NCBI GenBank assembly: GCA_033296885.1
Contig: MU863904.1
Location: 62,001-126,000 of the forward strand
DNA: 64,000 nucleotides
Reading direction: 5' to 3'
Source of the DNA: Triangularia verruculosa
Lineage: Eukaryota; Ascomycota; Sordariomycetes; Sordariales; Podosporaceae
Under the pieces are notes generated by a model. The model was not told where the DNA came from and did no database searches. It saw nothing but the letters and a program-made list of their open reading frames with translations. Positions 45,301 to 57,351 of this stretch are shown here, in pieces. Each line of letters begins with the position of its first letter. Within the stretch, counting starts at the first letter, position 1. The position numbers and the translations under genes were made by a program.

Positions 45301-45501
45301 CCATGGACAGGCGACCTGAGCAGCGTGATTGGATTGCAGAAGAGGGGTTTGAGAGGTTTGATGGAAGGAAGGAGGATGAGAGAAAGGACGGGCACGAATA
45401 CAATGCCCTCTGCGCCGGCTAGTTCAGGTGGAGGAGGGGGCGGACTCGGCTTCAATGCTATGCCGGGGCAGGTTGGGCTTGGTGTTGGCGGTAGATCATA
45501 G
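42310..45501 (+). CDS. Kelch-repeat/BTB protein, Mds3/Pmd1-like
   Basis: An intronless frame of 1,063 residues from the ATG at 42310. The first 255 residues are disordered (Ser/Pro/Gln/Gly-rich). Kelch repeats follow: HPLVGATTTVLGDKLYVFGGR, PPPRYFHSMCALGDTKMVCYGG, SDIYIYDIPTKKWTYIPTQ, GRYAHCACIL and EMIVVGGQDAANHYIEQISVFN, with two more blades through FVVLGNRKRSLVDDYNHRR. A BTB-like region spans roughly 713-880: LADMDILCIGGERIPINSRIVARRWGPYF, then RCLYLPHTYLTVQALLHFLYTS and LLQIARPYRIDGLLEAVIERL. The order matches yeast Mds3/Pmd1, negative regulators of sporulation and growth-signalling outputs. Function in this organism is inferred. The C-terminal tail is Gly/Ser-rich. The long open leader upstream may regulate translation. 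Confidence 0.85.
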   Translation: MSNSGLGLTYGKSSGQQQINAHDLSRFSDSETDERSPSKSPSDIISSAFRGIKKVAPTRDDWPRLTRKPSLVGLRRPSEPVVPTVERQPTPQQQYSNPPRSARPTQPHHARNLSLQNSLSKPLPEPPPPQLSPASPLTPLAHPPTQGSLATILDSETTQGEHKPSTMDSTASAEQQAGGLYMRPQGDGHNQDMNWNGGQNSGPRHDGQEERGENLTPRSNGPLSAGPSPNSGQSRGTVGGTTGGPGGPSAHLSGLMCNVHRTTGREPHPLVGATTTVLGDKLYVFGGRILSRSRPAPLTADLYELDLIRRHWTKLETTGDIPPPRYFHSMCALGDTKMVCYGGMSPTTNQKNNAIPQDQQPEVTVMSDIYIYDIPTKKWTYIPTQDAPQGRYAHCACILPSSATFASHRAPLSALQHNPSSGNPNEGRIGINIDGTGGAEMIVVGGQDAANHYIEQISVFNLRSLKWVSTQPLGKSCGAYRSVVAPLPPSVAAKVGKAYPNAGRQDTAGAEAREAASSMLIYSNYNFLDVKLELQIRSSDGHLSERPMSGSYTPPGLRFPNGGVIDTHFVVSGTYLTSSKQEYALWALDLRTLTWSRIDAGGAVFSQGSWNRGVLWNRRNTFVVLGNRKRSLVDDYNHRRINFSNVCMVELEAFGFYDNPRKTAPMSGFVSASSPYTGPGLSLARKAGTTAGGRYHNRAAEELGEKALALRELADMDILCIGGERIPINSRIVARRWGPYFVQLLREGTAMQDGSDAATLRSNSVSAQGGRGPGQSSVFSSSSTTLAPSIAGSSVSGISSPPVDLAAINTAPTPRTLPPNSRPRCLYLPHTYLTVQALLHFLYTSSLPAPSSPLCTPQILCSLLQIARPYRIDGLLEAVIERLHSLLDSRNAAAVFNATAMAAGGGRGIDGSLNPNFFPVSAGVDALLGPDGQSSNSSFAGSDAESATGGLASRAAGLKISTSVPGARPSSDELSATTSVGSEWSSEMDSERGTGREPWTGDLSSVIGLQKRGLRGLMEGRRMRERTGTNTMPSAPASSGGGGGGLGFNAMPGQVGLGVGGRS

Positions 45502-46512
45502 AAGAGGGGAGGGGTTTAGAGAAAAGAGGTTCAAGGGGTTCGCATTCCGGGGCGGGGTTGGCTTTGCATTGCATTGTTGTACTTTTTGGAATGAAGTCGA
45601 TGAAAGCGATTTGGGCGGGGCGAATACACTTGATTTGCGTGTTGGTTGATGTATGTACTGTACAAGATGTGTAGACTTGGATGGTGGTAGGCGGTGGTGT
45701 TGTATGTATGCATGGCTGTATGGGACTGCTCAGCGAGGAGCTGCTTGACACGTGAATCACGGTACATACATTTACACAAACCGGTCGTTCTCTGGGTTGT
45801 ATGTTCCTAAGGAGGGGTTGTAGCGCAACCACCGCCTTCGGCGTTAAATGGGACACACACACACTCTCTGGGTTGTATGTACTTTGCTTTAAAGGCTCGT
45901 TTTGCCAACATTGGGTAGCGGCTGGTGTCACTGACGTGTTTAAGGTTTCGCCATGATTTTCGCTTCGAACTTATTTAGGCAAACCACCAGACGCTCAACA
46001 AAAACTGGGCGGTGGCTTCGTCTACGACCTCTTACAACAAGTCTCTGCGAGAGCTGCATGTCTAGCTATCCGGTTTCTGGGTATAACAGCTAGGACACGA
46101 GCAAAGAGGATGTCGCGTTTCTGGAAGTCATCCTCAATGCCGCCGTTGAGAGGGATCCGGAGGGGTTTGTGGCTATCCCAGTTCTCAGTGACGACAGCCA
46201 AAATGACTTGGGTACCTGCTGAGGATGGAATTCTCGACCAAGCTGTGGTCCACCAAGGATTTAAATCCAACAATTTGTATTGTTGGGAAAATCCCCTGGT
46301 GAATAAGACTGCTTGATTGCCTAACCTCGAGCCAATGAAATGGGGAACCTAAAGGCTGTCAGGCCACCAACCAGAAGCAGATATTGAGGGCCTTGCAGCC
46401 AAACCCTGAGCTGAAAAAAAAACACTTTTCGAGACTCCGGATCTCTCACGACTTTTTTCAGCGTTTTCCCGCCCCAGCGTTGCTTCAGTAGTACTAAGCT
46501 CGACAAGACATC
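45502..46512. other. Intergenic
   Basis: 1 kb. CTCTGGGTTGTATGT occurs twice about 75 bases apart (near 45,790 and 45,865), a short direct repeat. No gene or RNA is recognised. The last part is the promoter of the membrane-protein gene. Confidence 0.5.
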
Positions 46513-48322
46513 ATGTCCGCCGCCTGCGAACTACTCGAAGGTAACGACGACTTATATGGTCTTGGGATTCGTATTGGCATCTATCTACAATGGGGATCAG
46601 CGTGGCTTAGCTTGCTCCTGGACCCAGAATCGGCACAGGGTGTTCTCGACGCTTGTTCGGTCACGCTGTTTGCGGTAACTATTGCCACCATCATCGCCGC
46701 CACTCGCAACGCACCGGCCATCGAAATGTATATCATGCTACAGATTCTTCTCGGGTTCCCTATTACCGTTTTCAGCTCATTCGGCCTCCGTCTCTGGTTG
46801 ATGAGCCCTCGTCGGTTACAAAAGTTTGTCATCCAGGGGAAAGAAGTATGGCAACATAAACAAGAGCAACGCCGAAAAGCCACACAACGAAAGAAGTTAC
46901 AGAGCATGGAAGAGCAGCGCAGACGAGCAAACCCGCTGTTGGACGGGCTACAGCAGAGAAGTGATCAAACTTCACGTCACTCAAAGTGGTGGCACAAGCT
47001 ACGTCTTGTGTGGAGAGATTATGAGCGTTGGACCCAGCCGCCACCCCTTCCAACATATGTTAACTTGTCCAACAGGGTGCAAAGGAATCGAGCGTTGTTT
47101 CAACAATATAGGGGAACCGGCTCTGTTCTGCGAGGTCCATCATATGTACTTCCCTTTGATGATCCCCTGACGGCACTCTCGCTGCTGAGGTTCCCGGGCC
47201 TCTCATGGTCTGGTGTGCTGTGGAGAACAACGATCGTCGCCATCATTATGGGTTACAACCTTGCATACTGGTATAGCACGGATGGCCATGGCGTTCAAGA
47301 GCCTCCTAGCTTAGGCTGTGGGCCACCAACAGCATTCATGTTCTCAAAATGTCTACTTGATGGTTCCATAATCACACTCGGCCGTGCCACGGCTGTTATT
47401 ATTGCGGTCATGGTTGTTCCGCCAAGCTATGCACTAATTCTTGTTGCAATTCGCATCCTGGTTTATGCCATACTCTTCCTGTGTCGCGATATTTACTTTT
47501 GGGTCTCTCCTCGAGAGCCTCAATCCTTCAAAGACATTGCCGACAAAATGAACGGCGTACTTAGCCGCCACATCCTCGCCGTCGGTCTCAAAATCGAGTC
47601 GTATTCGTCTATCAACCCAGACTTCATTGTTACCAGCTTGGACACGGCAGTTAGCATAGAAAGATCAATAGTGGACCTCCTGGAGTTCATGTCAGCACAT
47701 GGGGACGAAGACAGCGTCCGCCTCACAGATGTCATCAAACTCGGCGTGTCGCTTGGTATGGGCAAGCCAGTAAAACGACAACAGGCTGGAAATGACGTAT
47801 CCAAGATGGGGAAGCCGCAAATCATTAGCAGGGCCCAAACCATGCCGATAGGATGGAGCATTGACAGGTCAACCCCATGGGGGATGGCAACGATGCTCAA
47901 GACCTTTTGCGTAGTATGGAACCTTCTCCAACTTGGCAGTATAGTCTGGTTCATCACCAGCATAGAGACAACGATTCGGTGGAACAACATCCAAGGCGTG
48001 AATACAATTGATTCCACAGGACAGCTCATACCCTTCGTGATGGGCTGCGTAAGTGCATCGCAGGTTATGAAGAAAGTTACCCTGTTGGCGCTGGGTAGGG
48101 TTAGTTGCCCCGGCATGATTTCATCCCAACGCTGACTACTCATGAGGCTAATCAGTAGTGTGGCAGAAATACCCCGACTGGGTTGATACGGAACTCGAAA
48201 TTCAGGATAGCGTAGATGGTCCGCGAATTGGGGCGATTAGGCGGGCTGGCGCGGATACGGTGAATTCCACTCCCAATCCCGCCGCCAAAGGACATGCAAA
48301 ATTCAGGCGAAACTCGTGCTGA
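46513..48322 (+). CDS. Multi-pass membrane protein of unknown function (fungus-specific family)
   Basis: Exon 1 (46513-48094) and exon 2 (48156-48322), with a GTAGGG donor and AATCAG acceptor, restore a natural ending and give 582 residues. Without this splice the frame would stop early at 48135. About seven hydrophobic segments are visible, including VTLFAVTIATIIAA, IMLQILLGFPITVFSSFGL, VLWRTTIVAIIMGYNLAYWY, VIIAVMVVPPSYALILVAI, FCVVWNLLQLGSIVWFITSI and TGQLIPFVMGCVSASQVM. A basic, Gln/Arg-rich cytosolic loop follows helix 2. The pattern CVVWNLLQ...GVNTIDSTGQLIPFVMG is typical of a large ascomycete family with no known activity. The C-terminal tail is hydrophilic. The role is not assigned. 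Confidence 0.75.
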
Positions 48323-48850
48323 ATGTACAGACATTTTCGAAAAGGTAAAACACCGCACCTTTCTTCCCAGCTCTGCCTCCTGTCGAAACTGATTCATACC
48401 TATCATCCCTCCCCGTTCCAACCCACCCTCTCACCACATTTTCTCCCTCCAAAACTAAAAAGTCCTCCAATAACAAAAGTTATGCCAGAATCCCAGACGC
48501 AAAAGAGGTGTGGCTTGTGACACCTCCCATCGCCAACTTTCCCGGCGCTGATTGGCGGCCCTCACCCGTAAACATCCAAAACAGGGAAAAGTCATCCCAG
48601 CATGACGTAGCATCCACCCGCCACATTTCATCATTCCTCTCCAGCAGCCACACTTGTTCTCTTGCGTGTATAAGTCGGCGCCCGAATCAAGCCTTGTTTA
48701 ATCAGGAAAGCAGACATAATAAAGGGCTCGGTTTATCCCAGTGTTGTAGTTTCCAGACTTTCTCCAGTAATCATACTTGGTACAGAATCCACCACCTCTT
48801 AAACATCAAACACCGTCAACTGTAGTAACGCCAACGAAACGAACGATAAA
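48323..48850. other. Intergenic, promoter of the small Gly-rich protein gene
   Basis: 528 bases, C/T/A-rich toward the downstream start codon, without a supportable gene. Confidence 0.5.
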
Positions 48851-49371
48851 ATGGAGTGGACAAAAACCCAATACAACACCCTCTACGAGACCTGGGTCCC
48901 CTACCTCGAGGACCTTTATCTCCGCTACTTCACCCGCGACAACAAGGCGAGCTACACGACCAAAGGTACCCCCTTTTCCATTACTCGCATCCCTAATCCT
49001 CACTAACCACCCCCATCCCCCCAGAAAACCTCGACAAAACCAAAGTAACCGGCATCTCCCAAGTCGACAACCTCCAAGACAACATCCACTCCACCGCCGC
49101 CTCCCAGCTCGGGCAGAATGGGCTCGGCAGACCAGTCGGCGACTTGCTGAGCAAGGAAGGGATCAACAGGCTCGAAAGAAAAGGAAAGGATGACCAGGGC
49201 GGGTACCTCCCCGGAGGAAACAACAATCCCGTCAGTAGCACCGGCAACACCCTCGTCGGGGGCGTGGTAGATGGCGGGAAGGCTGTTGGGAATGGGGTTG
49301 TAGATGGGGGCAACGCAGCCGGTGGTTGGCTTGGGTTCGGTAGCAGGAAGAAGCAGGAGCAGCGGGAGTAG
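48851..49371 (+). CDS. Small Gly/Asn-rich fungal protein of unknown function
   Basis: Exons 48851-48965 and 49025-49371 encode 153 residues. The N-terminus MEWTKTQYNTLYETWVPYLEDLYLRYF is amphipathic and Trp/Tyr-rich. It is followed by DNKASYTTKENLDKTKVTGISQVDNLQDNI, a conserved-looking segment with SKEGINRLERKGKDDQGGYLPGG, and a Gly/Val-rich tail with two copies of the VVDGG pattern (GGVVDGGKAVGNGVVDGGNAAG). There is no signal peptide. Proteins of this build occur in many filamentous ascomycetes and are often abundant, but I know no function. The intron has a GGTACC-like donor (GTACCC) and a CCCCAG acceptor. Start and stop are clear. Confidence 0.75.
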
Positions 49372-49621
49372 TAATCGACGCTAGATGTTACCAGATGGAA
49401 AGATTGAGTGAGAGAGAGAAGATTGCACCAATCCCATCTTTCGTTTCTTTTCTTTTAATAGCGATAATACCAGGCGTTTTATTCAAGACAAAACAGAAAC
49501 ATCTGATTTTATAGGTAACTAAAATCCTCAAAAAGAACGAAACCACCCACCCACCCATTCCTTACCTAATAAACTTCCCCCGCCAACAATCATAAAACAA
49601 AACAGAAGCGAGAGAAACAAA

Positions 49622-51829
49622 TCAAATCCCAGAATCCTCCTGCAAAAAAGGCGCCGTCCCCGGATAAAACGCATCCCAACCCCCACAATTCCCCGCCAGC
49701 TCATCCAGGCTCATCGTCGTCGGTATACTCCCCAACTGCTCCAGAAACTGCACACTGAAACCCTGCGACGCATGCCAGGCAATATGACAGTGCATCAGCC
49801 ACGCTCCCGGATTATTCGTCCTGTACGCCACCGCCAACCACCCCCACGCCGGCAGCACCGTCGTGTCCCTCCTCACCGGGTTACTCACCTTCAACGCCGG
49901 GCCATCCACCGCCGGGTTGTACGGTCTCAACCGATTCGCCGGGTTAATCGGTGCCGCCAGGGCCGGACTGGCTCCAAGAATGAGAATATCGTGCCCGTGG
50001 AGGTGGACCGGGTGGGGGATGGACGAGTTGTTGACGATGAGCCAGAACGTCCATGTGTTTGCGGTGGGGACGGAAATGACGTTTGTGTCGGCCGGCATGG
50101 CGCCTGTGTTGCCGTTCTTGACGTACTCGAGGGTCGGGTTGCCCCAGTTGACTTTCATCGGGGTGTTGTTTACCGGCCAGTAGACGCGGGAGATGCCGCC
50201 GGCGGTGGAGATTTGCAGGCGGGTGTTGAGGGTGTTGCCTGTGGTGAAGGAGGCGGACGGGACGGTTTTGCTGACGATGGGCGAGTAAGTGAGGAGATCG
50301 GCGCATCGAGAGTCAGGGGGGACTGTTCCTGCGTTGGTGGGGTTGGCGGTGGGTGATGCTCCCAAGTACTGGAAGATCATGGCTGGACGGTTGGTGGCTC
50401 CGCCGCAGGGAGCTGAGGAGAAGGTGGTGTTGAACCAGTAGTTGCCGACGGGCTGGTTGGCGTTGATGATGACGTCGTATCTTTGGCCGACTCCAATGTA
50501 GAGGCTCGTGACTGTGACGGGCGTGATGGGGACCATGTCTGTGGCGACGATGGTTAAGGAATGGCCCACCAGGGACACGGTAAAGCTAGCTTGGACGGAG
50601 CCGTTGATGAGTCTGAGGAGATGTTTTCTTCCGGCAGTGAGGGTGAATCTGCGATAACTCCCTGAAGCGCCGTTGGCTCGTCTGTTGAGACCGTTGAACA
50701 GAATGTTGTCACTGGGAGGTGGCGATCCGGGGAAGCCAGGGATGCTACAGAGAGTTAGCCATCTCAGATCCAGTTTGTGCTTAGAGGCTTCATACTATGG
50801 GTTCGTGGGACTGTTCACTCGATGTGCTAGGGTAAAGGCAGAGCCGTAGTACCAGTCGCTGATCACGAGCGGGCCAAGATCATCGTCGTAGTTGCTCGAT
50901 GCCGGGCCGTTGATGCGGATGGCGCCGAGAATACCGTTACCATATTGAGCCGAGAAATGTGAATGATACCTGACCTGTTGTCAGCAACCCCTGGCCACCA
51001 GCCCACAATCATCGAGATCCCTCACCAAGCTGTGCCGTATTGAGTCGCAATGAAGGAGTAAGTCTTGCTTCTGCCAGGGGCAATAGGGCATTCAGTCACG
51101 CCACTCACACCGTCGTTGTTATTTGTGTTCTTCTGGTGGATCCCGTGAAAATGGATGGATGTGCTAGCACAAACGGTTAGCAGTCGAGAATATCAACACG
51201 AAGACGGATAACCTACCCATTGCTGACCAAATTGTTGACAACTGTGACATTGATTCTGTCTCCCCAATCTACATCCAATCAGCCGCCTTAACCAGTACTT
51301 TGTCTCGGAAACCAAACTTACTGCCTGTGATTGTTGGTCCTGTAAAGATGAACCGTGTCAGATCCAAACTTCTGCTCTACATACCTAACAAACCAGTAAT
51401 TACGTACCAGGAAATTGACCTATTCCACTTGTCAGCCAAAATCCTTCTCATATTCCCAGAAAACATACCATTAACAAGCATAGCCTTCGCCTTAAACCCC
51501 CCATCTCCACTAACCCAATTATTAACCTCCGTCAACGTAAAAGTATACGTCCTCGTCACACCCGTAACAGGCGTCGAAGCCTCCCAGTCGGTATTGATAT
51601 TAAACGCCGGGCTCGTCGTCCAGCACTGCCTGTTCGTCGCAGTGTTGCACGTCTGTCTCGGCTGTAGCCGCTGTGATCGCGGCCTCAACAGCGGCGTAAC
51701 AGGCTGCTCGAGGGGAGAACCCAGAGCAACCACCGCACCAGCACCAAGCGGGATCAGACACCACCACAAGACAGCAGCCATGTGGTAGGACAAGAGCATG
51801 CTCGAGACAACCTTCGTGCTCACCATCAT
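49622..51829 (-). CDS. Laccase (ascomycete multicopper oxidase)
   Basis: Seven exons (51829-51469, 51419-51408, 51339-51322, 51268-51217, 51163-51026, 50969-50796, 50744-49622) give 625 residues. Exons 2 and 3 are only 12 and 18 nt, yet they are required to keep LVNGQFPGPTITGNWGD. A second ATG at 51826 or one at 51799 may be the true start of the signal peptide (AAVLWWCLIPLGAGAVVALG). All four copper motifs are present: HFHGIHQKN, HSHFSAQYG, HPVHLHGHD and HCHIAWH. The residue ten after the motif-4 Cys is Phe, the axial position of the type 1 copper. The C-terminus is DSGI, matching the DSG[IL] tail of ascomycete laccases. It oxidises phenols or melanin precursors outside the cell. Confidence 0.95.
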
Positions 51830-54480
51830 GACAGAAATTGTCCGATGATGTTCACGGGCAGTCGCTTTGAGACGATGGAAGCACAACAAAACAAGGTAGG
51901 TAGCACCCGTCAAGGAAATAAAAGATGATAAACCTCCGAATCTTGGGTGATGTTCAAGCCGTAAGTGACCGCAGTGGTAGCGTAGTACTAATGAAACACA
52001 GGCAGGAGTGAGACATCACCACCAGAGACTGGAGGCTCGTCTTTATACTCAGATATCTCCTTACTTGAACCTCCCCCGATGCCGAAATATCTCAGCTCCT
52101 TACCCACACCCACCAAGAAAGTTCCAAAAGGGGGCCATTACTGACCCTTGCTTCGAAATTAATTTCCTTCATCAGGCAATACCGCAGTTGTGACTCGGGA
52201 GCGCAAAGAGCACAGCATCTCCGTCCGACCATGTGGTGTTGAAACTTCTGTCACACACCCACACACAGACAATAAACTCCAGTGTCCCTCGAAAACCTGG
52301 AAGCCGGCATGTCATCTCAAAACAGTCAAGTGGAGGCCACCGTGAAATCCATAGTCTCTTCTGAAGGCCTCCGTGCCGCTTCAGTGTGCCCAGTTTGCTG
52401 AGCGGAAGCAATGGTACGCTGCCGCTTTTGCGCCCAGACTCTCGGGAAACAATCCACGATATCGTAAACCGTGATTACTAGTGTTGTATCCTCGAGATCC
52501 GGGACCGAAACAATCAACTCGGCCGCCCGTCTCGGTGACAAGAGCCGTGATGTGACTCCGGTGCAAAGTCAACCGCTTGACGCTAGGATTCGTCGTGTGT
52601 GGGCGGTGGTGGGCTTGGCCGATCCAGAACCTCACAGCTCAGGGGCAAGGAGAGGAGAAAGGAATGATATCCGTGGATGGGGAAGGTGCAACATCGGTAA
52701 GTGTGTGTGTGTGTGTGGGTAGGTGGGTCAACCACACCGCACCACAGACCTTCACGATCTGTGTGGGGGAGCACAACGGTTTTGGGCAAGCCGGCTGGTT
52801 GTGGAATGAGAGGGAAGTAAACTCCCAGGAAGAAGAGACGAGCTGACCGAGCTACGTTAGTGTACAAGTTACAACATTTGAGTGAGGTAACGTAGATTAA
52901 AGGAGAAAAGGCTAGGAAATGATGATCTGCCTTTCTGCTGAACTTTCTTGTCATCCCCTCTTTCGGCACCGGTATCACAAACCCTCATCAAGGATATCAT
53001 CCACGGGATTTGTCGTGATTCTTGGCCCGCGTGGACTATCGAACCAAGCCAAACCCAGGTTGAGGCAAGACACGGACAGCTGCCGCTGCGATTGCTGGTA
53101 CCCCCCTATCTCCGCCATTCCATGTGGCAGCAGCAACGGCGACGTGCAGCCTGATAATATGCTATGATGCGAACAGTCTGGGTAACACGGATCATCACCC
53201 ACTGCAATACAGTTCCCTCGCTTGGACTCCCAATGACCGCAAACCTGGGGCCAGCCGGCAGCGGGAGCAAGCGTTTCTCTGCCCTACCGGTATGAGAATT
53301 AATTTGTGAATATTACGGAAAGTCGTGGGAAGAAACATTTCCCGAATCGTGGCTTGCTCCGCGTGCATCTCGAAACGGGAAGAGAAAGGCAATACCTACC
53401 CCGCCTTGATGTCAGGGTCGGAAGGATAGAGAGGGGCTAGGTAGGTTGTGATGGGGAGATGCAGTGGCGTGCATTAGTTGCAATAGTTCGCAGCAGAGTT
53501 CAGGTGTGGCCAGCGGCACGTTTGTGTGCAACCCCAAGCCCCCAAACACGGCCTGATATTAATTGGTTGCATGAAGGAAGGTCCACCCAAGAATAGTGTC
53601 TTGCCCAAGGGTCGAATCTTGTGAGCTTGTTCATTGCTCAAGCACCATCACCATCCCAAGTCCGACCTTCGGCCCTCTTCAGCCCAAACTCCCGATCGTT
53701 GACTTCCATCCAATGAAGTTCTCACCCACACCGTCGCCAAGCTGATATTGACCTCCTCTAGTGTATGGGTGTAAGGGTGTATGGGAAACTGCAGGAACAT
53801 CACATCCCCAGACGGCTGAAAGACTGACAGACAGGTCACTTGATCTCTCGTAAAGCTTCAAGAGGGTTGCCTTCTCGGATATCCTCACGAGTTGTTATGA
53901 CCGAGGTCCCCGAGAGGGGAATGAAAGTATGAGGTGATCATGAGTTTCAGTACGGTATCTGCCGTCAGAATATCATGGATGCTACCGCAGTCTGCAATTG
54001 CATCCCCGTTGCCAATGATACATTGTCATAAACTAGCAACCAAGTCTTCAGCGGGAAGACGGTGAGGGATTGATTTGGCTTATTTTCAATCCAATGTAAT
54101 CAATCTGACCCATAATCTTTGAAAATCAACAAAAAACTGCATGTAGAATTCTTTCAAGTGGTATCCCTAACAACTACAATAGTACAAACACAAGACACGC
54201 CCGACTTAAAAAAAACAAAAGAAAAGAGCAACAGCAACACAGACTACTCGTCCATGGCTAGATATACAGCCAATCATCTTCGCAATACGCCACCGCTTTT
54301 TGTTCAGCAACTATTATCACCCCCGCTCATGTTCAGCTCCAACATCTTCTCCACTCGGTGTTTCCTTCTCGGCCGTACCAGGCCTTGGGTCCCCGGTCTC
54401 TCATGTTCTCATACAGATTAGCAAAAGAACACAGAAAAAAAACAGAAATGAGGTAGATCTCTTGTGCGCAGGTCACAATA
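51830..54480. other. Intergenic, laccase promoter region
   Basis: 2.65 kb between the laccase start and the 3' end of the kinase gene (both minus). It includes a (GT)n run at about 52701-52715 and a CACACACCCACACACA stretch near 52,250. No gene is supported on either strand, and open stretches are short and overlapping. Confidence 0.5.
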
Positions 54481-57351
54481 TCACACCGGCGACGGCGTGA
54501 TGGTTGCCGCAGGTTGCAATCCAGGCAACCTGTCTCTCAGCTCTGCCTGCTCCTCCCCTTCCTCGTATATCTTCTCTTCCACAACCTCCCCCGGCCCCTT
54601 GACAATGGGGCTGAAAGAGTCCACCTCCTCAACCTCCTCTTCGAGGTCGCCCGCCACACTATGGTTGCCAATTCCCCGCTCCGTCAGGTTGTCCTCTTCA
54701 TCGTCCTCGTCCTCTTCTTGGATCGCCAATTCACCGCTCCTGCGCCCAAGGCCGCTCGCGCTGGCACTTCTCGAGTGGCTTGCGGACCCTGACCCTGAGC
54801 TCCGTGTATCTCTGGAGCTCGATAGGCTGAGCATGGGCCCTTTGAAGATATTTCGTTTGCGCTTCGCAAACATAACCCCGCCGCCCGAAAAGGGGTTCGG
54901 GCTGCCTGGCGCTTGAGGAATCATGGCTCCGTTGTACGGCGGTAGTCCTTCATTGAAGACACTCAAAGGTGGGCCGCTACGGTCACGCACAAGTCGAATG
55001 TTGCTGGGGAAGGCGTTGGCGGTGGGGGTCGCCGGCAGGACCTTGACCGAGTGGTGGGGGCTTCGGGCGTTTTGCATTGGTGTTTTGGAGACTGAGGTGG
55101 ATACTGAACCGTTCGAGGATGTCGAACTGGCCTTGCTGTGGCTGTGGTGGTGAGTGTGATGTAGCGAGCGCACAGATGACACCGATGACGAGGTGGACTT
55201 GCGTCCCCGTAACCCCGTGGGTCCAGATGACCGCCGGACTGTTGAGCGCGGGGTCAAGGGCGAAGGGGACATAGACTGCCTCTTGTATGCCGAAGAGCTC
55301 GGTATCCGGGGAGCATGCATGGACGGCGTTGACAAGGCCGGCGAGATGGGGTTAGAAGACGACCCTTGGCCTACCGAGGAGCCGCGGGGTGGGTAGCCGT
55401 TGGCAACCACCCCCTTGGGGAGGCTGGCGGTGGCGGGAGTGGCTCCCGAGCCGCTGGGATACTTGCCCGTCTGCGGCCGTGGGCTTGCGTCCTTGTTAGA
55501 CTTGGTATCCTTTGCACTCGACTGCTTGGAAAGAAGGTTGGGCGCGGACTGGCTTCCTCCACGCTTGTTGGAATTCTTCATTCCCGTGTGTTCAAAGAGC
55601 CAGTGTGTCCAATTCTTCCAGGTGGCAAGAATGGCATGCGATGGCCGCTTCTTCACCTTCTTGGGATCACCTGGCTGCGACGTACTGTTGGCATCTAATG
55701 CGTCAGTTGTCGTTACAAGGTGAAGGGTAGAGCCCCTGGAACGCGCACTGCGTAGCACCCCTTCCTTGGGCGGGGGTATTGGCCTCCGATGCCTCGACGA
55801 GTTGACTGACCTTATCGAGTCCTTGTCAATCGGTGGTGGTGGCACATCTCCATCCGGGCTAAGACTCAAGTTCCCATTTCCAATCTTGGGGAAATCAGCG
55901 AACCCAGGCAGATCTGGAATCGTCAGACTAGGATAGTGTGCGCTTCTCCTCTGACTCCGGCCCCGTGCCCTGTGTGGGGTGGCAAATTGAGATTCCTCCA
56001 CTGTCGCCAAAGCATTTAGACGGCTGGAAGCTTGTGAGAAACGGCGCGAGTTTCTATTCTCGGCCCTCTCTCTTCGTTTCCGTTCTCTTCGCACCAATTT
56101 CCGCATCTCCTTCTCTAGCAACAGTGTCCACCAGCCTCCAAGGGCATCACATCGCTGAGAGACAACGCTTTCCATGACGGCATCAATGTCCACCCCAGCA
56201 CTCTTCATCCGGTGCAGCACTTCCTTCTCCAACGGCGTTGAAAATGGCTCCGGTCGTTCGAGCTTGAGTATTTCCTGCTGCGGCGGCGCGTGCTCAGCAA
56301 GGAAAGGGTGTGCCAGAATATCTGGCAGTGTCGGCCGGAGGAGAGGGCGTTTCGATAATAGCTTCTTCAGGAGCGACAACGCGTCGGCTGGTATGAAGTC
56401 GGGATAATTTGGTTCCTGGCTCAAGATCTTGGATCTTGTAACCTGGTCGTCATCGTCGTCGAATGGTAGCTCACCGGTGAGCAGAGCGTATAATATCACC
56501 CCCAGACTCCACACGTCCACCTTCTCGCCAGCATATTTTTCTCCCTTCAGCATCTCGGGCGCCGAGTAGCATATCGTCCCGCAGAAAGTTTGGAGGTAAT
56601 TTGCCTTGCCCTCGTATTCCCGTGTGAAACCAAAGTCGCAGAGTTTGACGTTCTCATTCTTATCGAGAAGGATGTTTTCGAGCTTCAAGTCGCGATGGAC
56701 GCAGTTCTGCTGATGAACATAGCACACAGCGCCAACCAGCTGCGTAAATGTTTTCTGGACCTTTTCCACCGGGAGTTTTCCATGATCGATAAGGTAGTTG
56801 TATAATTCGTCCCCAGAGCAGTATTCCAACACCAGCCAGACCATGGACTCGGTTACGATAACCTCGTATAATCTCGCGATGTGTGGATGTACGAATTGGC
56901 GATGGTGGTGTATCTCTCGGGCCAGGTTCGCATCGTCCTTCTTGGCTGACTTGAGAACAACCTAGCAGGCGCAGCAAAGTCAGTCACCATCTCCCGCAGC
57001 CATGTTTTGCCATAGGAACCAACCTTGGAGCCATTTGTGAGCTTGTGGGTGGCCAGGTAAACCTTGCCAAAGGACCCTTTCCCTATTAACCTTCCAAGAG
57101 TGTAGTTGCCGACAGATTTGAGGTCCTTGTTGGAGAACTCGCTACAGAAACACGCTGGTCAGTATGGTGCGAACGGATGGTCGGTTTTGTGAATTAGCCT
57201 ACTCGAGGAGCTCTTGGTACGACTGAGTGAGCTAAAGTAGAAAGAGACATCGTCAGCCATCAAGGTCGCAAGCCATAACAGGAACCAACTTGAGAAAACA
57301 CACCTTGGCCTTCCGTCCAAGCGCCTCAGCCTTCCCCTTTGCCGTCTGCAT
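54481..57351 (-). CDS. Ser/Thr protein kinase, Kin4/Frk1-like
   Basis: Exons 57351-57304, 57231-57203, 57141-57024 and 56961-54481 encode 891 residues. The N-terminal kinase domain shows YTLGRLIGKGSFGKVYLATHKL (G-loop 46-53), the ATP lysine in VVLKSAKK (Lys69), HRDLKLEN (154-161), DFG (174-176), TFCGTICYSAPEML and VDVWSLGVILYALLTGELPF. The order HRDLKLEN-DFG-APE is CAMK/Snf1-like, and the FTREYEGK plus GELPFDDDDDQVT segments are those of the Kin4 group. Kin4 of budding yeast acts in spindle-position control. The long C-terminus is Ser/Pro-rich and disordered with a few conserved blocks. The start chosen is the first in-frame ATG in the last upstream exon. Sequence 5' of it is also open and might add residues. 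Intron 3 has an unusual GTTGGT donor. Confidence 0.88.
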
